Shown: positions 54,309 to 63,295 of the stretch, one piece after another | Numbering within the stretch: the stretch's first letter is position 1 | Layout: every line of letters begins with the position of its first letter | Source of the DNA: Sedimentimonas flavescens | GTDB taxonomy: Bacteria; Pseudomonadota; Alphaproteobacteria; Rhodobacterales; Rhodobacteraceae | Assembly (NCBI RefSeq): GCF_019264375.1 | Contig: NZ_JAHVAI010000002.1 | Location: forward strand, 310,001-374,000 | Reading direction: 5' to 3' | Length of the DNA stretch: 64,000 bases | The notes under the pieces: model-generated | The model's input: the letters and a program-made list of their open reading frames with translations, nothing else | What the model was told of the DNA's origin: nothing | Database searches by the model: none | Made by a program: the position numbers and the translations under genes

Positions 54309-54659
54309 TCAGTTGCGAGTAGGAGCCGTGCCGGGTTGACCGCCGGGTTCACGCCCCGGAGTGCCCGGGTCGCGGTCATCGTCGTTGTTCGGAACGCAAG
54401 TGACCGGGCTGTAAGCGGTGGACGCGACAGAGGTCTGGCCGGGCGCACAGGGCGGCGGCGGGCAATCGGGGACGGATGCCGGATAGGCCGAATTGACACG
54501 CTCGCCGGTCGGGCGACACTCACCGCCGGTCGGGTTGCCGTATTTGTCGTAGAAGACTGGCTCGGGCTGAATCGGCTCGGGCGGCGGCGGCGCGCAGGCA
54601 GCCAATGCACCGGCTGCCGCGCACGCCAAAACGGTGACACGAATGAATGAGTATTGCAT
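54309..54659 (-). CDS. Proline-rich lipoprotein
   Basis: 116 residues. Signal peptide with lipobox LAAC (Cys about 22), then a Pro-rich segment and a disordered Gly/Pro/Asp tail with five more cysteines (VPDCPPPPCAPGQ and others). GGAGG precedes the ATG. The segment PEPIQPEPVFYDKYG resembles the whole of the 41-residue lipoprotein upstream (VEPISVEPAFTGKYK), so the two are likely paralogues. Outer-membrane or periplasmic, function unknown. Confidence 0.8.
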   Translation of the reverse strand: MQYSFIRVTVLACAAAGALAACAPPPPEPIQPEPVFYDKYGNPTGGECRPTGERVNSAYPASVPDCPPPPCAPGQTSVASTAYSPVTCVPNNDDDRDPGTPGREPGGQPGTAPTRN

Positions 54660-54785
54660 GTTGAAACCTCCCCGAGCCTATTGATTACAGCTCGATGGTA
54701 GCGCCAACGTGACGTCACGGCAATGAAGGATGCCGCCTGAGGCCGGAAACAGTCTGGCGACGATCCGGCCCGGACCGGGGAGAGA

Positions 54786-54810
54786 GGGGACAGGGCAACG
54801 CCCTGCCCCG
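54786..54810 (-). other. GC-rich hairpin after small lipoprotein gene
   Basis: GGGGCAGGGC-GTT-GCCCTGTCCCC on the minus strand, nine bases after the gene stop. No T run follows, so termination is uncertain. Confidence 0.4.
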
Positions 54811-54818
54811 AAACCGTC

Positions 54819-54944
54819 TTACTTGTACTTGCCAGTGAAAGCCGGCTCGACCGAAATGGGCTCGACCGGTGCCGGCTCGGTTTTCGGCGCGCAAGCGGCC
54901 GCGAAGGCGACCAGAGCGAGGGCGAGGATTGCTTTCTTCGACAT
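54819..54944 (-). CDS. 41-residue lipoprotein
   Basis: ATG at 54944 with CAGGAG upstream at ideal distance. Signal MSKKAILALALVAFAAAC ends in a lipobox with Cys18, followed by a mature peptide of 24 residues rich in Pro/Glu (APKTEPAPVEPISVEPAFTG). Too short for most gene-calling thresholds. Paralogous in its last half to the following Pro-rich lipoprotein. Function unknown. Confidence 0.8.
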   Translation of the reverse strand: MSKKAILALALVAFAAACAPKTEPAPVEPISVEPAFTGKYK

Positions 54945-55170
54945 TTGAAACTCCTGAGCGGGCTGGCGGAGGGTGCGATTCGCGTGTTTTCCCCAAGCCC
55001 TGTTGATGACGTGCAGAGCGGAAGCACCACTCCGGGAACCTCACGGCCCCGCGACAATTTATCACTTCTGCTGCAATTGCATAGCGGACCGCGTTGCACG
55101 GAATGCAGGGCTGCCACGCAGTGGCGGAAACCCGCCACCCGGCCCGACATTTCATGTCCACGCAGTTGCA

Positions 55171-55611
55171 TCAGAACAGCTCCCACTCACAGCCCCCGTC
55201 CACAACGGAATAGGCCTCGAAAAATTGCACCGCCTCCTCGTCGGTCTCGCCGAATGGCACGACCCGGTCGGAAAGGCTGATTACCACCTGCGCTGGCCTG
55301 GGCCCGATGGCCGAGAGCCTCGGCAACGCGAACTCTTCACACAGCGCCTGCATGTCGGCTGCGGCTACGTCCGGGTCCATCGGATCGTCGCCCCCGATCT
55401 GCGGCGCAAGAAACCGGAAGCGCATCGTCAGCCCCTCGGGCCCCGGCGTGTCCGATATCGTGTCGATCCAGTGCACCTCCTGCCCGGAGGGAACCGGCAC
55501 CGAAACCCCTGCCCCATCCTGGGCTGAGGCGGGCCGAGCAAACGCTGACAGCAGCAAGACCGCCATAAGGCCACTTGCCAATCTCTGCGTTCGCCCGGCC
55601 GCGCGCCCCAT
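55171..55611 (-). CDS. DUF6497-family exported protein
   Basis: 146 residues from the ATG at 55611 (GAGGGGC upstream), ten bases after pccB. Signal peptide at about 10-30. The C-terminal part contains LCEEFALPRLSAIGPRPAQVVISLSDR and FFEAYSVVDGGCEWELF, features I associate with DUF6497 of Rhodobacteraceae. Likely periplasmic; role unknown. Probably co-transcribed with pccB. Confidence 0.75.
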   Translation of the reverse strand: MGRAAGRTQRLASGLMAVLLLSAFARPASAQDGAGVSVPVPSGQEVHWIDTISDTPGPEGLTMRFRFLAPQIGGDDPMDPDVAAADMQALCEEFALPRLSAIGPRPAQVVISLSDRVVPFGETDEEAVQFFEAYSVVDGGCEWELF

Positions 55612-55621
55612 TCCGCGCCCC

Positions 55622-57154
55622 TCAGAGCGGAATGTTGTCGTGCTTTTTCCAGGGGTTGGAGAGTTTCTTCGAGCGCAGCGAAGCGAATGCGCGCGCCACC
55701 CGGCGACGGGTCGAATGCGGCTGGATCACCTCGTCGATAAAGCCCTTCTCGGCCGCCACGAACGGGTTGGCGAAACGGTCTTCATAGTCCTTGGTGCGCG
55801 CCGCGATCTTCTCGGCATCGCCCAGTTCGCTGCGGTAAAGGATCTCGACTGCGCCCTTGGCACCCATCACCGCGATTTCGGCGGTCGGCCAGGCGTAGTT
55901 GAAATCGCCGCGCAGGTGCTTGGAGGCCATAACGTCATAAGCGCCGCCATAGGCCTTGCGGGTGATCACGGTGACCTTCGGAACGGTCGCTTCGCCATAG
56001 GCGAACAGCAGTTTCGCGCCGTGCTTGATGACCCCGCCGTATTCCTGGCCGGTGCCGGGCAGGAAGCCGGGCACGTCCACCAGCGTCAGGATCGGAATCT
56101 CGAACGCATCGCAGAAGCGCACGAAGCGCGCGGCCTTGCGGCTCGAGTCGATGTCCAGACAGCCCGCCAGCACCATCGGCTGGTTCGCCACGACGCCAAC
56201 GGTCTGGCCTTCCATGCGGATGAAGCCGGTGATGATGTTGCCCGCGTAGTCTTTCTGGATCTCGAAGAAGTCGCCCTCGTCGGCGATCTTCACGATGAGT
56301 TCCTTCATGTCGTAGGGCATGTTCGGGTTCGACGGGATCAGCGTGTCGAGCGAATCCTCGACGCGGTTCACCTCGTCGAAGAACGGACGCACCGGCGCCT
56401 TCTCGCGATTCGACAGCGGCAGGAAGTCGATCAGACGGCGGGTCTCGGCGATCGCCTCGACGTCGTTTTCATAGGCGCCATCGGCGACCGAGGATTTCTT
56501 GGTGTGAGTCGAGGCCCCGCCCAGTTCCTCGGCGGTGACGATCTCGTTGGTCACGGTCTTCACGACGTCGGGACCGGTCACGAACATGTAGGACGAGTCC
56601 TTCACCATGAAGATGAAGTCGGTCATCGCCGGCGAGTAAACCGCGCCGCCCGCGCAGGGGCCCATGATCAGCGAGATCTGCGGCACCACGCCCGAGGCCA
56701 TGATGTTGCGCTGGAACACCTCGGCGTAACCGGCGAGCGAGGCGACACCTTCCTGGATACGCGCACCGCCCGAGTCGTTCATGCCGATGACCGGCGCGCC
56801 GTTCTGCATGGCCATATCCATGATCTTGCAGATCTTTTCGGCGTGCGTTTCGGACAACGAGCCGCCGAACACGGTGAAATCCTGCGAGAAGACATAGACC
56901 ATGCGGCCATTCACCGTGCCCCAGCCGGTGACAACGCCGTCGCCTGCGGGCTTCTCGTCCTGCATACCGAAATCGGTGCAGCGGTGCGCCTTGAACATGT
57001 CGAATTCTTCGAAGGTGCCTTCGTCGAGCAGCAGCTCGATGCGCTCACGCGCGGTCAGTTTGCCCTTTGCGTGCTGGGCGTCGATGCGGCGCTGCCCGCC
57101 GCCAAGACGCGCTGCGGCACGACGCTCTTCAAGCTGGTTCAGGATGTCTTTCAT
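55622..57154 (-). CDS. pccB: Propionyl-CoA carboxylase beta (carboxyltransferase) subunit
   Basis: 510 residues from the ATG at 57154 (GGAGGGG upstream). Carboxyltransferase with crotonase-fold halves; [19 protein letters not shown] and the acyl-CoA part [16 protein letters not shown] are family hallmarks. Transfers carboxyl from biotin of PccA to propionyl-CoA, giving methylmalonyl-CoA. Four PccR-type half-sites lie within 110 bases upstream. Confidence 0.96.
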   Translation of the reverse strand: MKDILNQLEERRAAARLGGGQRRIDAQHAKGKLTARERIELLLDEGTFEEFDMFKAHRCTDFGMQDEKPAGDGVVTGWGTVNGRMVYVFSQDFTVFGGSLSETHAEKICKIMDMAMQNGAPVIGMNDSGGARIQEGVASLAGYAEVFQRNIMASGVVPQISLIMGPCAGGAVYSPAMTDFIFMVKDSSYMFVTGPDVVKTVTNEIVTAEELGGASTHTKKSSVADGAYENDVEAIAETRRLIDFLPLSNREKAPVRPFFDEVNRVEDSLDTLIPSNPNMPYDMKELIVKIADEGDFFEIQKDYAGNIITGFIRMEGQTVGVVANQPMVLAGCLDIDSSRKAARFVRFCDAFEIPILTLVDVPGFLPGTGQEYGGVIKHGAKLLFAYGEATVPKVTVITRKAYGGAYDVMASKHLRGDFNYAWPTAEIAVMGAKGAVEILYRSELGDAEKIAARTKDYEDRFANPFVAAEKGFIDEVIQPHSTRRRVARAFASLRSKKLSNPWKKHDNIPL

Positions 57155-57213
57155 GGGGTCCCCTCCGAAGATTTCAGGCACCCTATACGCACATAACTAC
57201 ATTACAAAGCAGA

Positions 57214-57231
57214 TTTGCGAAAATTTGCAAA
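57214..57231. promoter_or_regulatory. PccR-type half-site pair upstream of pccB
   Basis: TTTGCGAA and TTTGCAAA in direct orientation, starting ten bases apart. The second is identical to the half-sites at the pccR start. PccR of Rhodobacter sphaeroides is reported to bind paired TTTGCAAA sequences; spacing differs here, so binding is inferred. Confidence 0.6.
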
Positions 57232-57249
57232 TTCTTGGCAGGACGATGA

Positions 57250-57263
57250 TTGCGAATTGCAAA
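57250..57263. promoter_or_regulatory. Second, degenerate PccR-like half-site pair
   Basis: TTGCGAA directly followed by TTGCAAA, with a possible third TCGCGAAA at 57265. Weaker match than the pair at 57214. Confidence 0.4.
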
Positions 57264-57641
57264 GTCGCGAAACCTTCATCCGCTTGTTACGCGCGCCGCG
57301 GCCCAAGACCTTCTGGCAAATGACCCCGGTAGCAATTCTAACCCCACATGGCGATTTCGGCGACCCAGTTCAGGGGACATTAGAGTCCTTGATATACGAA
57401 ATATCGCAATATCAGTCACTTACGATCTCCCAACCCGTCCGCCTGATCCGGCGCGCGACAGAGCACCGGGCCGACCAATGCGCAGGCCTCCGCCTTTGCC
57501 CAAGCGTTGAAGATCGGGTTCTCGGGCGGTTGCGATTGGAGGAGGAGGCAGTCTTGGATTGGGGTCCGACGCGCATTGTGATCTGCGCCAAGGGGCTGGC
57601 AGGGGCGGCGCTGGCGTGCAGGCCGCCCCTGATCCGTTTCG

Positions 57642-59780
57642 TCAGAAGGCGATGCGACCGCTGATCGCCACGGAGAGCGCGTTGTTGCGGCCGGGATTGT
57701 CAAAGCCCGTCACATAGGTCAGCTCGCCATTGATCGTGCCGCGCCCGTTGCCGAAGCGATGCTGCAGGCCCAGACCGATCTCGCCGCTCCAGTCCTCGGC
57801 CGCGCTCACCACCGGCGTTCCCGCAACTATCGTGGTGATGTCGCCCGCGAGTTCGCGGAAGATGTCGGCCGATCCATAGAACGTCGGGCCTTGATCCTGC
57901 CCGCCCGCGCGCGATGCGGTCTGCCGCTCGGCGACCAGACCCATGCCCAATTGCAGGCTTTCGGCCGTGTCCAGCGATGTCGCCAGCCCGCCCCCGCTGG
58001 TGAACGGATCATAGCTAACCGTGCTGTATTTCAGCCGCCCGCGCGGCGTCAGAGACCAGGGCGAATTTGCCATGCGGAACCGCTGGCCGATTTCAAGCTC
58101 GCTGGAGACACCTTCGCCCGAGATCGCGCTGGCGAAACCCGCCGATGTCAGGTCGCTGCTGAAATCGGTGTATTGCAGCTGCCCGTCGACATAGAAGCCG
58201 GAATTGCCGAACCATGTCGCCGTCAGCCCGAGCGAGCGCGCATCGGTGTCGATCCTCGCTGTCGCGACGTCTGAGGAAATCGTCGAACGGGCGGACCCGT
58301 AGCCAAGATTGACCCCCAGAACCAGATGCCCGGTATCGGAGGTATGGGCGTCGAAGTTCAGGCCGCCGCGAATCCGGGCCTGATCCATCTCGGCCTGGAA
58401 GCCGGAACCGGAAAACGCCGGAGCAAACTCCGATGTGCCGCCATCGACCAGGAACCACACAGACTGCAGCTCGGTAGGCACCCCCAGTTGATCCGTGCCA
58501 GAGCGTTCGCGCAGGCTCGGCAGTCTGCTTTGCTGCAGCATCGCATAGGGCAAGGCTTCAAGCCCGGTCACTTCGGGCACGAAGCCGCCGGTTCCGGCCA
58601 GAACGAAATCCGCACCGCTCTGGCTGATTTCATAGACCAATGCGCCGAAGGACAGCGGCGTGGACAGGGTGAAGGCGTCGGCTGCGGCGGTGCCGCTGAC
58701 CGAGGCGATCACCACCGGGTTGCCGCTGGCCCCGCCGGTCGAGACATCGGCCACCGCGACACTCGTCTGGGCGCCCGTCACATCCCCGTTCACCAGCAGC
58801 CGGTCAGAGGTGTCCGCGGTGAAGTCGACATCAATGGCCAACACACCGCCACCGGAATATTCGCCGTTCACCGTTACGGTTTCGCCCGCAGTGCCGTTCT
58901 GCATGTCGGTCGTACCGTTGTTGGCATAACGCCCGTCCACCGTCACCGCGCTGCCCGAGGCAAGCTGCAGAAGGTTGTTGTTGATGAAGGCCCCTGCGCC
59001 GCCCAGAGCGACCTCCAGCGTGCCTGCGCCCAGGGTGATGCTGCCCGCGTTGGTAATATCCTCGTCGCCCGTGGCGTCGGTATCGGCAGACAGATAGCCT
59101 CCGCCCGCGAAATCGAACACCCCGCCGGACAGGTTGTTGATCGCACCGATATCGCTCAGTGTGCCCCCCGCAGCGACCGCGATCAGCGCGCTGTTGTTGA
59201 GCGTGTTGCCGGTCCCCGACAGGGTTGAGCCCGCGCCAACCGCGATGCCCCCCGACCCGGCCGCAACGGTGATCGTCTGCGCCTCAAGTGTGTCGCCATC
59301 GGACACCGTAATCAGGCCGGTGCTGGTCTGATCCAGCGCGGTGATCCCGGCCAAATCGCCGCTGGTGGTGACGGTGCCCGCGCCGGTGTTGCTCAGCGAT
59401 CCGGCCAGCGTGCCCGCAGCGTTCAGCGTCCCGCTGTTTTGGGTATTGCCGCTGATCGTGCCGGTGCTGACAAGGGTCGCGTCCGCAGCATTGGTCACGC
59501 TCGTGGCGCGCATCGTGCCTGCGTTGTTGATCGTACCGCTCCCGGTGTTTTCGATGGTGCTGGCATCCAGAATGCCGCTGGCCTCGACCTGCACGCCCGC
59601 AGTGGCCAGTGTCGTGCCGCTGCCCGCCGAACTGTTGGTGAATCCTGCCACTTCGAGTTCGCCACCCGAGATGTTCAGCGTGGCACCGCCTTCGTTCAGG
59701 AAACTGCCGGTCGGAGTGGTGGAGGGGGTGCTACCCGTGGGGGAGCTGCCACCATAGGTGTTACCAACGATATTGAGCAC
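57642..59780 (-). pseudogene. Autotransporter beta-barrel protein lacking its N-terminus
   Basis: Open frame of 712 residues from a GTG at 59780, bounded upstream by TAG. Passenger of autotransporter-associated repeats (GTLAGSLSNTGAGTVTTSGD type, Gly/Thr/Ser/Asn-rich) up to about residue 430, then a complete translocator barrel of about 270 residues ending in ISGRIAF, with terminal Phe as expected. No signal peptide or ribosome site at the start: secretion cannot occur as it stands, so the gene has lost its 5' end. Upstream is a transposase-like tail; see findings. Confidence 0.75.
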
Positions 59781-60287
59781 GGCAACCTAGGTGCTGTTGG
59801 CCAGCGAATATCCCCGCAGCCGCTCGGCGGGGTTCAAACGCCGGGGAGAAGCAGCCCCGCAAACGCCCGAAACGCGCGCAACGACTGGCAGGATCAGCGG
59901 GTGTAACCCAAAGCGACGGGGCCTTTGGCCTGCCCGGACCGGGGGCGAAACGCCCCCCACAGCAGCAGCCTGCTCCGCATTGCGATTCTGGTCATCCGGG
60001 GTGTCGCCTTTTTCGAATAGGTCCTTCAGGTGCCAACCGCACCGCCTATGGCGCGCTCCGCGCCGCGCAACGCCTGACGTTTCAGGGGGTCATCTCACGG
60101 ACCATCCTCATCGCCTTCAACGCGCTCTGGCCGGGTGAGCCCGTGACCCTGTGCACCGTCACGGGCTTCGCGCAGATCGTCGTGGGGCGTGCTGTGATCT
60201 TCACCGGGCGCGGCTGAGCGGCACAAACTTGTGCTCCACACATTTTACCTGATGGACAAGGAACCGCGCTGCGCCTAGCGGTTGGGT
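59781..60287. other. Gene-poor region with possible transposase and coding relics
   Basis: 507 bases without an intact gene. On the minus strand the frame entering the TAG at 59790 reads SPRRLNPAERLRGYSLANST, resembling the end of IS630-type transposases. On the plus strand 60023-60216 is an open frame ending ...VVGRAVIFTGRG with coding-like bias but no start. Both are fragments at most. Confidence 0.4.
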
Positions 60288-61484
60288 ATGGCTTTCCTCG
60301 ACCGGCGCACCCACCCCAGCATCGTCACGCTCGTGCTCGTTTCCGGGCTCGGGGCGCTCAGCCTGAACATCTTCCTGCCCTCGCTGCCGGGCATGGCACG
60401 GTTCTTTGGCGTGCCATACGGGCAGATGCAGCTCGCGGTCTCGGGCTATCTTGCCGTGTCGGCGGGGTTGCAGCTGGTGATCGGCCCGATCTCGGATCGC
60501 TACGGGCGGCGGCGTGTGCTGCTGACCGTGTTCTCGATCTTCCTGCTGGCAACCGTCGCGACCCTTCTCGCAACCAGTTTCGAGACCTTCATCGCGGCGC
60601 GCATGGTGCAGGCGGTCGTGGCCACCGCCTTCGTGCTGTCGCGCGCGACGGTGCGCGACATGGTGCCGGGCCCCGAGGCCGCCTCGGTCATCGGCTATGT
60701 CACCATGGGCATGTCGCTGGTGCCGATGATCGGCCCGGTGATCGGCGGCTTTCTGGATGAGGCCTTCGGCTGGCGCGCGAACTTCGCCCTGCTCCTGGCC
60801 TTCGGCGTGGCGATCACGGCGCTGGTCTGGGCGGATATGGGCGAAACCACCGCCAAGGGCGGCGTGCCGTTCAAAGACCAGTTGCGCGCCTATCCGATCC
60901 TGCTGCGCTCGCAGCGGTTCTGGGGCTACTGCCTGGCCACCGCCTTCGCCTCGGGCCTGTTCTTCGCCTACCTGGGCGGCGCGCCCTTCGTGGGCGATCA
61001 GGTGTTTCATCTGACCTCGGCGCAGGTGGGCTATTTCTTCGCCCTGCCCGCAGTCGGCTATGCGATCGGCAATTACCTGTCGGGCCGTTTCGCCATGCGC
61101 ACGGGGATGGATCACATGGTGCTTTACGGCACGCTGCTGGCCACCGCCGCGCTGATCGTGGCGCTCGGTGCGGAAATGATCGGCTACTCTTCTCCGTTCA
61201 TCTTCTTCTCGATGGTCGGCGTGACCGGCATGGGCAATGGCATCGCCCTGCCCTCGTCGAACGCGGGCATGATGTCGGTGCGCCCCGAGCTTGCCGGAAC
61301 CGCCTCGGGCCTCGGCGCGACGCTCAGCATCGGCGGAGGGGCCGCGCTGGCCGCGCTGTCGGGCGCCATGCTCGGCCCAGGCTCGGGCGCCATTCCGCTG
61401 GTTCTGATCATGCTCGCCTCCTCGGCGGCCTCGGTCGGCGCGATTCTTTGGGTCTTTCATCGCCGCAGGCGACTGGGGATTTGA
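60288..61484 (+). CDS. MFS transporter, Bcr/CflA drug-resistance subfamily
   Basis: 398 residues, 12 membrane segments. MFS motif A variant DRYGRRRVLL after segment 2 and the antiporter-like LSRATVRDMVPG...MSLVPMIGPVIGG are as in Bcr/CflA family exporters. Proton-driven efflux predicted; substrate unknown. ATG at 60288 used; a TTG at 60282 would add two residues; ribosome site weak (GGTTGGG). Ends 49 bases before pccR. Confidence 0.9.
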   Translation: MAFLDRRTHPSIVTLVLVSGLGALSLNIFLPSLPGMARFFGVPYGQMQLAVSGYLAVSAGLQLVIGPISDRYGRRRVLLTVFSIFLLATVATLLATSFETFIAARMVQAVVATAFVLSRATVRDMVPGPEAASVIGYVTMGMSLVPMIGPVIGGFLDEAFGWRANFALLLAFGVAITALVWADMGETTAKGGVPFKDQLRAYPILLRSQRFWGYCLATAFASGLFFAYLGGAPFVGDQVFHLTSAQVGYFFALPAVGYAIGNYLSGRFAMRTGMDHMVLYGTLLATAALIVALGAEMIGYSSPFIFFSMVGVTGMGNGIALPSSNAGMMSVRPELAGTASGLGATLSIGGGAALAALSGAMLGPGSGAIPLVLIMLASSAASVGAILWVFHRRRRLGI

Positions 61485-61493
61485 CGCGCCCGC

Positions 61494-61521
61494 TTTGCAA
61501 AGCTACCAATTTCTTTGCAAA
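61494..61521. promoter_or_regulatory. PccR-type half-site pair over the pccR start
   Basis: Two perfect TTTGCAAA palindromes (61494-61501 and 61514-61521) whose starts are 20 bases apart, about two helical turns. The second reaches to within one base of the AAGGAGGG ribosome site, a position suited to autoregulation. Confidence 0.65.
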
Positions 61522-61532
61522 AGGAGGGCGCT

Positions 61533-62927
61533 ATGGCGACTCAGAAACTCTATGCCGGTGTGAAACTGCGCGAGACCCGCGCCCGCCTTGGCCTGACACA
61601 AAAGGCCTTTGCCGACCGGCTTGGCGTTTCGCTGCCTTACCTCAACCAGATGGAGAACAACCATCGCCCGGTTTCGGCGGCAGTCGTCCTGGGATTGGCG
61701 GGGGAGTTCGGCCTCGACGTGACCGAGCTTTCCGCAGGCGATGCCGAGCGGTTGGTGTCGGACATGCGCGAGGCGCTGGCCGATCCGGTCTTTGCCGATG
61801 GCGCCCCGCCGCTGGCCGATCTACGGCTGGCCGCGTCGAACGCGCCGGCGCTTGCGCGGACGTTTCTTGAACTGCACCGCGCCTATCGGCAGGCGCATGA
61901 ACGTCTCGCCTCGCTTGATGAGGCCCTCGGCCGCGAGGCCGGCCAGGCGATCGTCAGCCCGTGGGAAGAGGTGCGCGACTTCTTCCACTATTGCGACAAC
62001 TACATCGACGTTGTCGATCGCGCGGCCGAGCGATTTTCCTGCCCTGATGGCAAGCGCTTGGAGCCCTTTATTCGCGCAACCGAGGCGCTGAACGCGCGTG
62101 GAATCGATGTGCAATTCGCGGACACTTCGGCGCTCCGGACCCGCGAGGGCAAGACCATCACCCTTTCCGCCCATGCTGGGCGCCCGACGCAGGCTTTCCA
62201 GCTTCTGCATCAGGTCGCGCTGATCACGCAAAATGAGCTGCTCGAAGCGACCCTCGATCTCGCGCGCTTCCAGTCAGAGACCTCGCGCGCCATCGCAAAG
62301 ATCGGTCTTGCAAACTACTTCGCCGGGGCCGCGCTGATGCCCTACCGCGTCTTCCTTGAGGCGGCGCAGGAAACCCGGCACGACCTTGAACGCCTCGGAG
62401 ATATGTTCGGCGCCTCGATCGAACAGGTGGCGCATCGCCTTTCGACCCTCCAGCGCCCCGGCGCCAAGGGCATCCCGTTCTTCTTCGTGCGCGTCGATCA
62501 GGCCGGCACGATCACCAAGCGCCACTCGGCCACGCGGCTGCAATTCGCCCGCTTCGGTGGCGCCTGCCCGCTGTGGAACGTCCATCAGGCGTTCGAGACG
62601 CCCACGCGCTTTCTGCGCCAACTGGCCGAAACCCCCGACGGGGTGCGTTACCTGTGCCTGGCGCACGACGTCTCGAAACCCGGCGGCTCCTTCACCGCCC
62701 CGGTGCGCCGCTACGCGATCTGCCTGGGCTGCGAGGTCAGCCATGCCCGCGGCCTCGTCTATGCCGATGACATGGAACTGTCGAACCCGCGCGCCTATCA
62801 GCCCATCGGCATCTCCTGCCGGATCTGTGAGCGCAAGGATTGCCACCAGCGCTCGGTCCCGCCGCTCGAACGCCGCCTGTCGGTCAACCCCGACCGGCGC
62901 GGCCTGCTACCCTACGACATCTCATGA
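61533..62927 (+). CDS. pccR: Short-chain fatty acyl-CoA regulator PccR (ScfR family)
   Basis: 464 residues from the ATG at 61533, chosen for AAGGAGGG just upstream; an upstream TTG lies inside the operator. XRE-type HTH (about 8-62: KLRETRARLGLTQKAFADRLGVSLPYLNQME), an IrrE-like middle region without a clear HExxH, and a C-terminal DUF2083 region with CLGC and CRICERKDC cysteines. In Rhodobacter sphaeroides PccR controls propionyl-CoA carboxylase genes in response to the acyl-CoA; the pcc neighbourhood and TTTGCAAA sites support the same role. Confidence 0.9.
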   Translation: MATQKLYAGVKLRETRARLGLTQKAFADRLGVSLPYLNQMENNHRPVSAAVVLGLAGEFGLDVTELSAGDAERLVSDMREALADPVFADGAPPLADLRLAASNAPALARTFLELHRAYRQAHERLASLDEALGREAGQAIVSPWEEVRDFFHYCDNYIDVVDRAAERFSCPDGKRLEPFIRATEALNARGIDVQFADTSALRTREGKTITLSAHAGRPTQAFQLLHQVALITQNELLEATLDLARFQSETSRAIAKIGLANYFAGAALMPYRVFLEAAQETRHDLERLGDMFGASIEQVAHRLSTLQRPGAKGIPFFFVRVDQAGTITKRHSATRLQFARFGGACPLWNVHQAFETPTRFLRQLAETPDGVRYLCLAHDVSKPGGSFTAPVRRYAICLGCEVSHARGLVYADDMELSNPRAYQPIGISCRICERKDCHQRSVPPLERRLSVNPDRRGLLPYDIS

Positions 62928-62931
62928 AAAA

Positions 62932-62953
62932 AGCCCCGGTTTCCCGGGGCTTC
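62932..62953. terminator. Bidirectional terminator between pccR and DUF465 gene
   Basis: AAGCCCCGG-TTTC-CCGGGGCTT. The minus strand has TTTTTT after the stem, giving an efficient stop for the DUF465 gene; the plus strand has CTTCTTCG. Confidence 0.85.
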
Positions 62954-62973
62954 TTCGTCATTCCTGTCACGGA

Positions 62974-63213
62974 TTACACCGCAGCGAGCATCCGAGCGAT
63001 CTCATCCTTGATCGCGGTGCGCTTCTTGCGAAGCTCCACCTCGGCCAGGCCATCCATCGGGGTCACATTCGTTTCCGCATTGTGCACCTGGTCGTTGACC
63101 TCGTCATACTCGTTCAACAGACGTGCGAAATGCGCATTCGAAACCTTGAGTTCGTGCAGTTTCTCCATGTCAAAGGGGAATTCTTCCTGCAGCGTATGCG
63201 GGGTGTTCGACAT
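62974..63213 (-). CDS. DUF465/YdcH-family small protein
   Basis: 79 residues, all helical: FPFDMEKLHELKVSNAHFARLLNEYDEVNDQVHNAE and a second helix LRKKRTAIKDEIARML. Matches YdcH (DUF465), predicted antiparallel coiled coil of unknown function. GGGAG precedes the ATG. Single gene with its own terminator. Confidence 0.9.
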   Translation of the reverse strand: MSNTPHTLQEEFPFDMEKLHELKVSNAHFARLLNEYDEVNDQVHNAETNVTPMDGLAEVELRKKRTAIKDEIARMLAAV

Positions 63214-63295
63214 GGGTTATCTCCCTTTTCCTGTGTTTCGAATCGACCCTAGCGCCCCGCGCGCGCGCCGACTTTGACCCTTGTCAAACTCGGCC

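Larger units (their letters stand above)
57155..57641. other. Intergenic region upstream of pccB
   Basis: No gene accepted. Contains a -10-like TATAGG near 57183-57188 on the minus strand and the PccR-like sites below. Beyond 57290 it is unstructured to my eye, ending at the autotransporter stop; several open frames lack ribosome sites and codon bias. Confidence 0.55.

Noticed and set aside
57215-57703. Overlapping open frames on both strands in the gap between pccB and the autotransporter
   Set aside because: No ribosome site, no consistent codon bias and no recognisable motif.
59860-60020. Intact insertion sequence upstream of the autotransporter
   Set aside because: Only a short transposase-like tail is readable; no terminal inverted repeats or target-site duplication were found.
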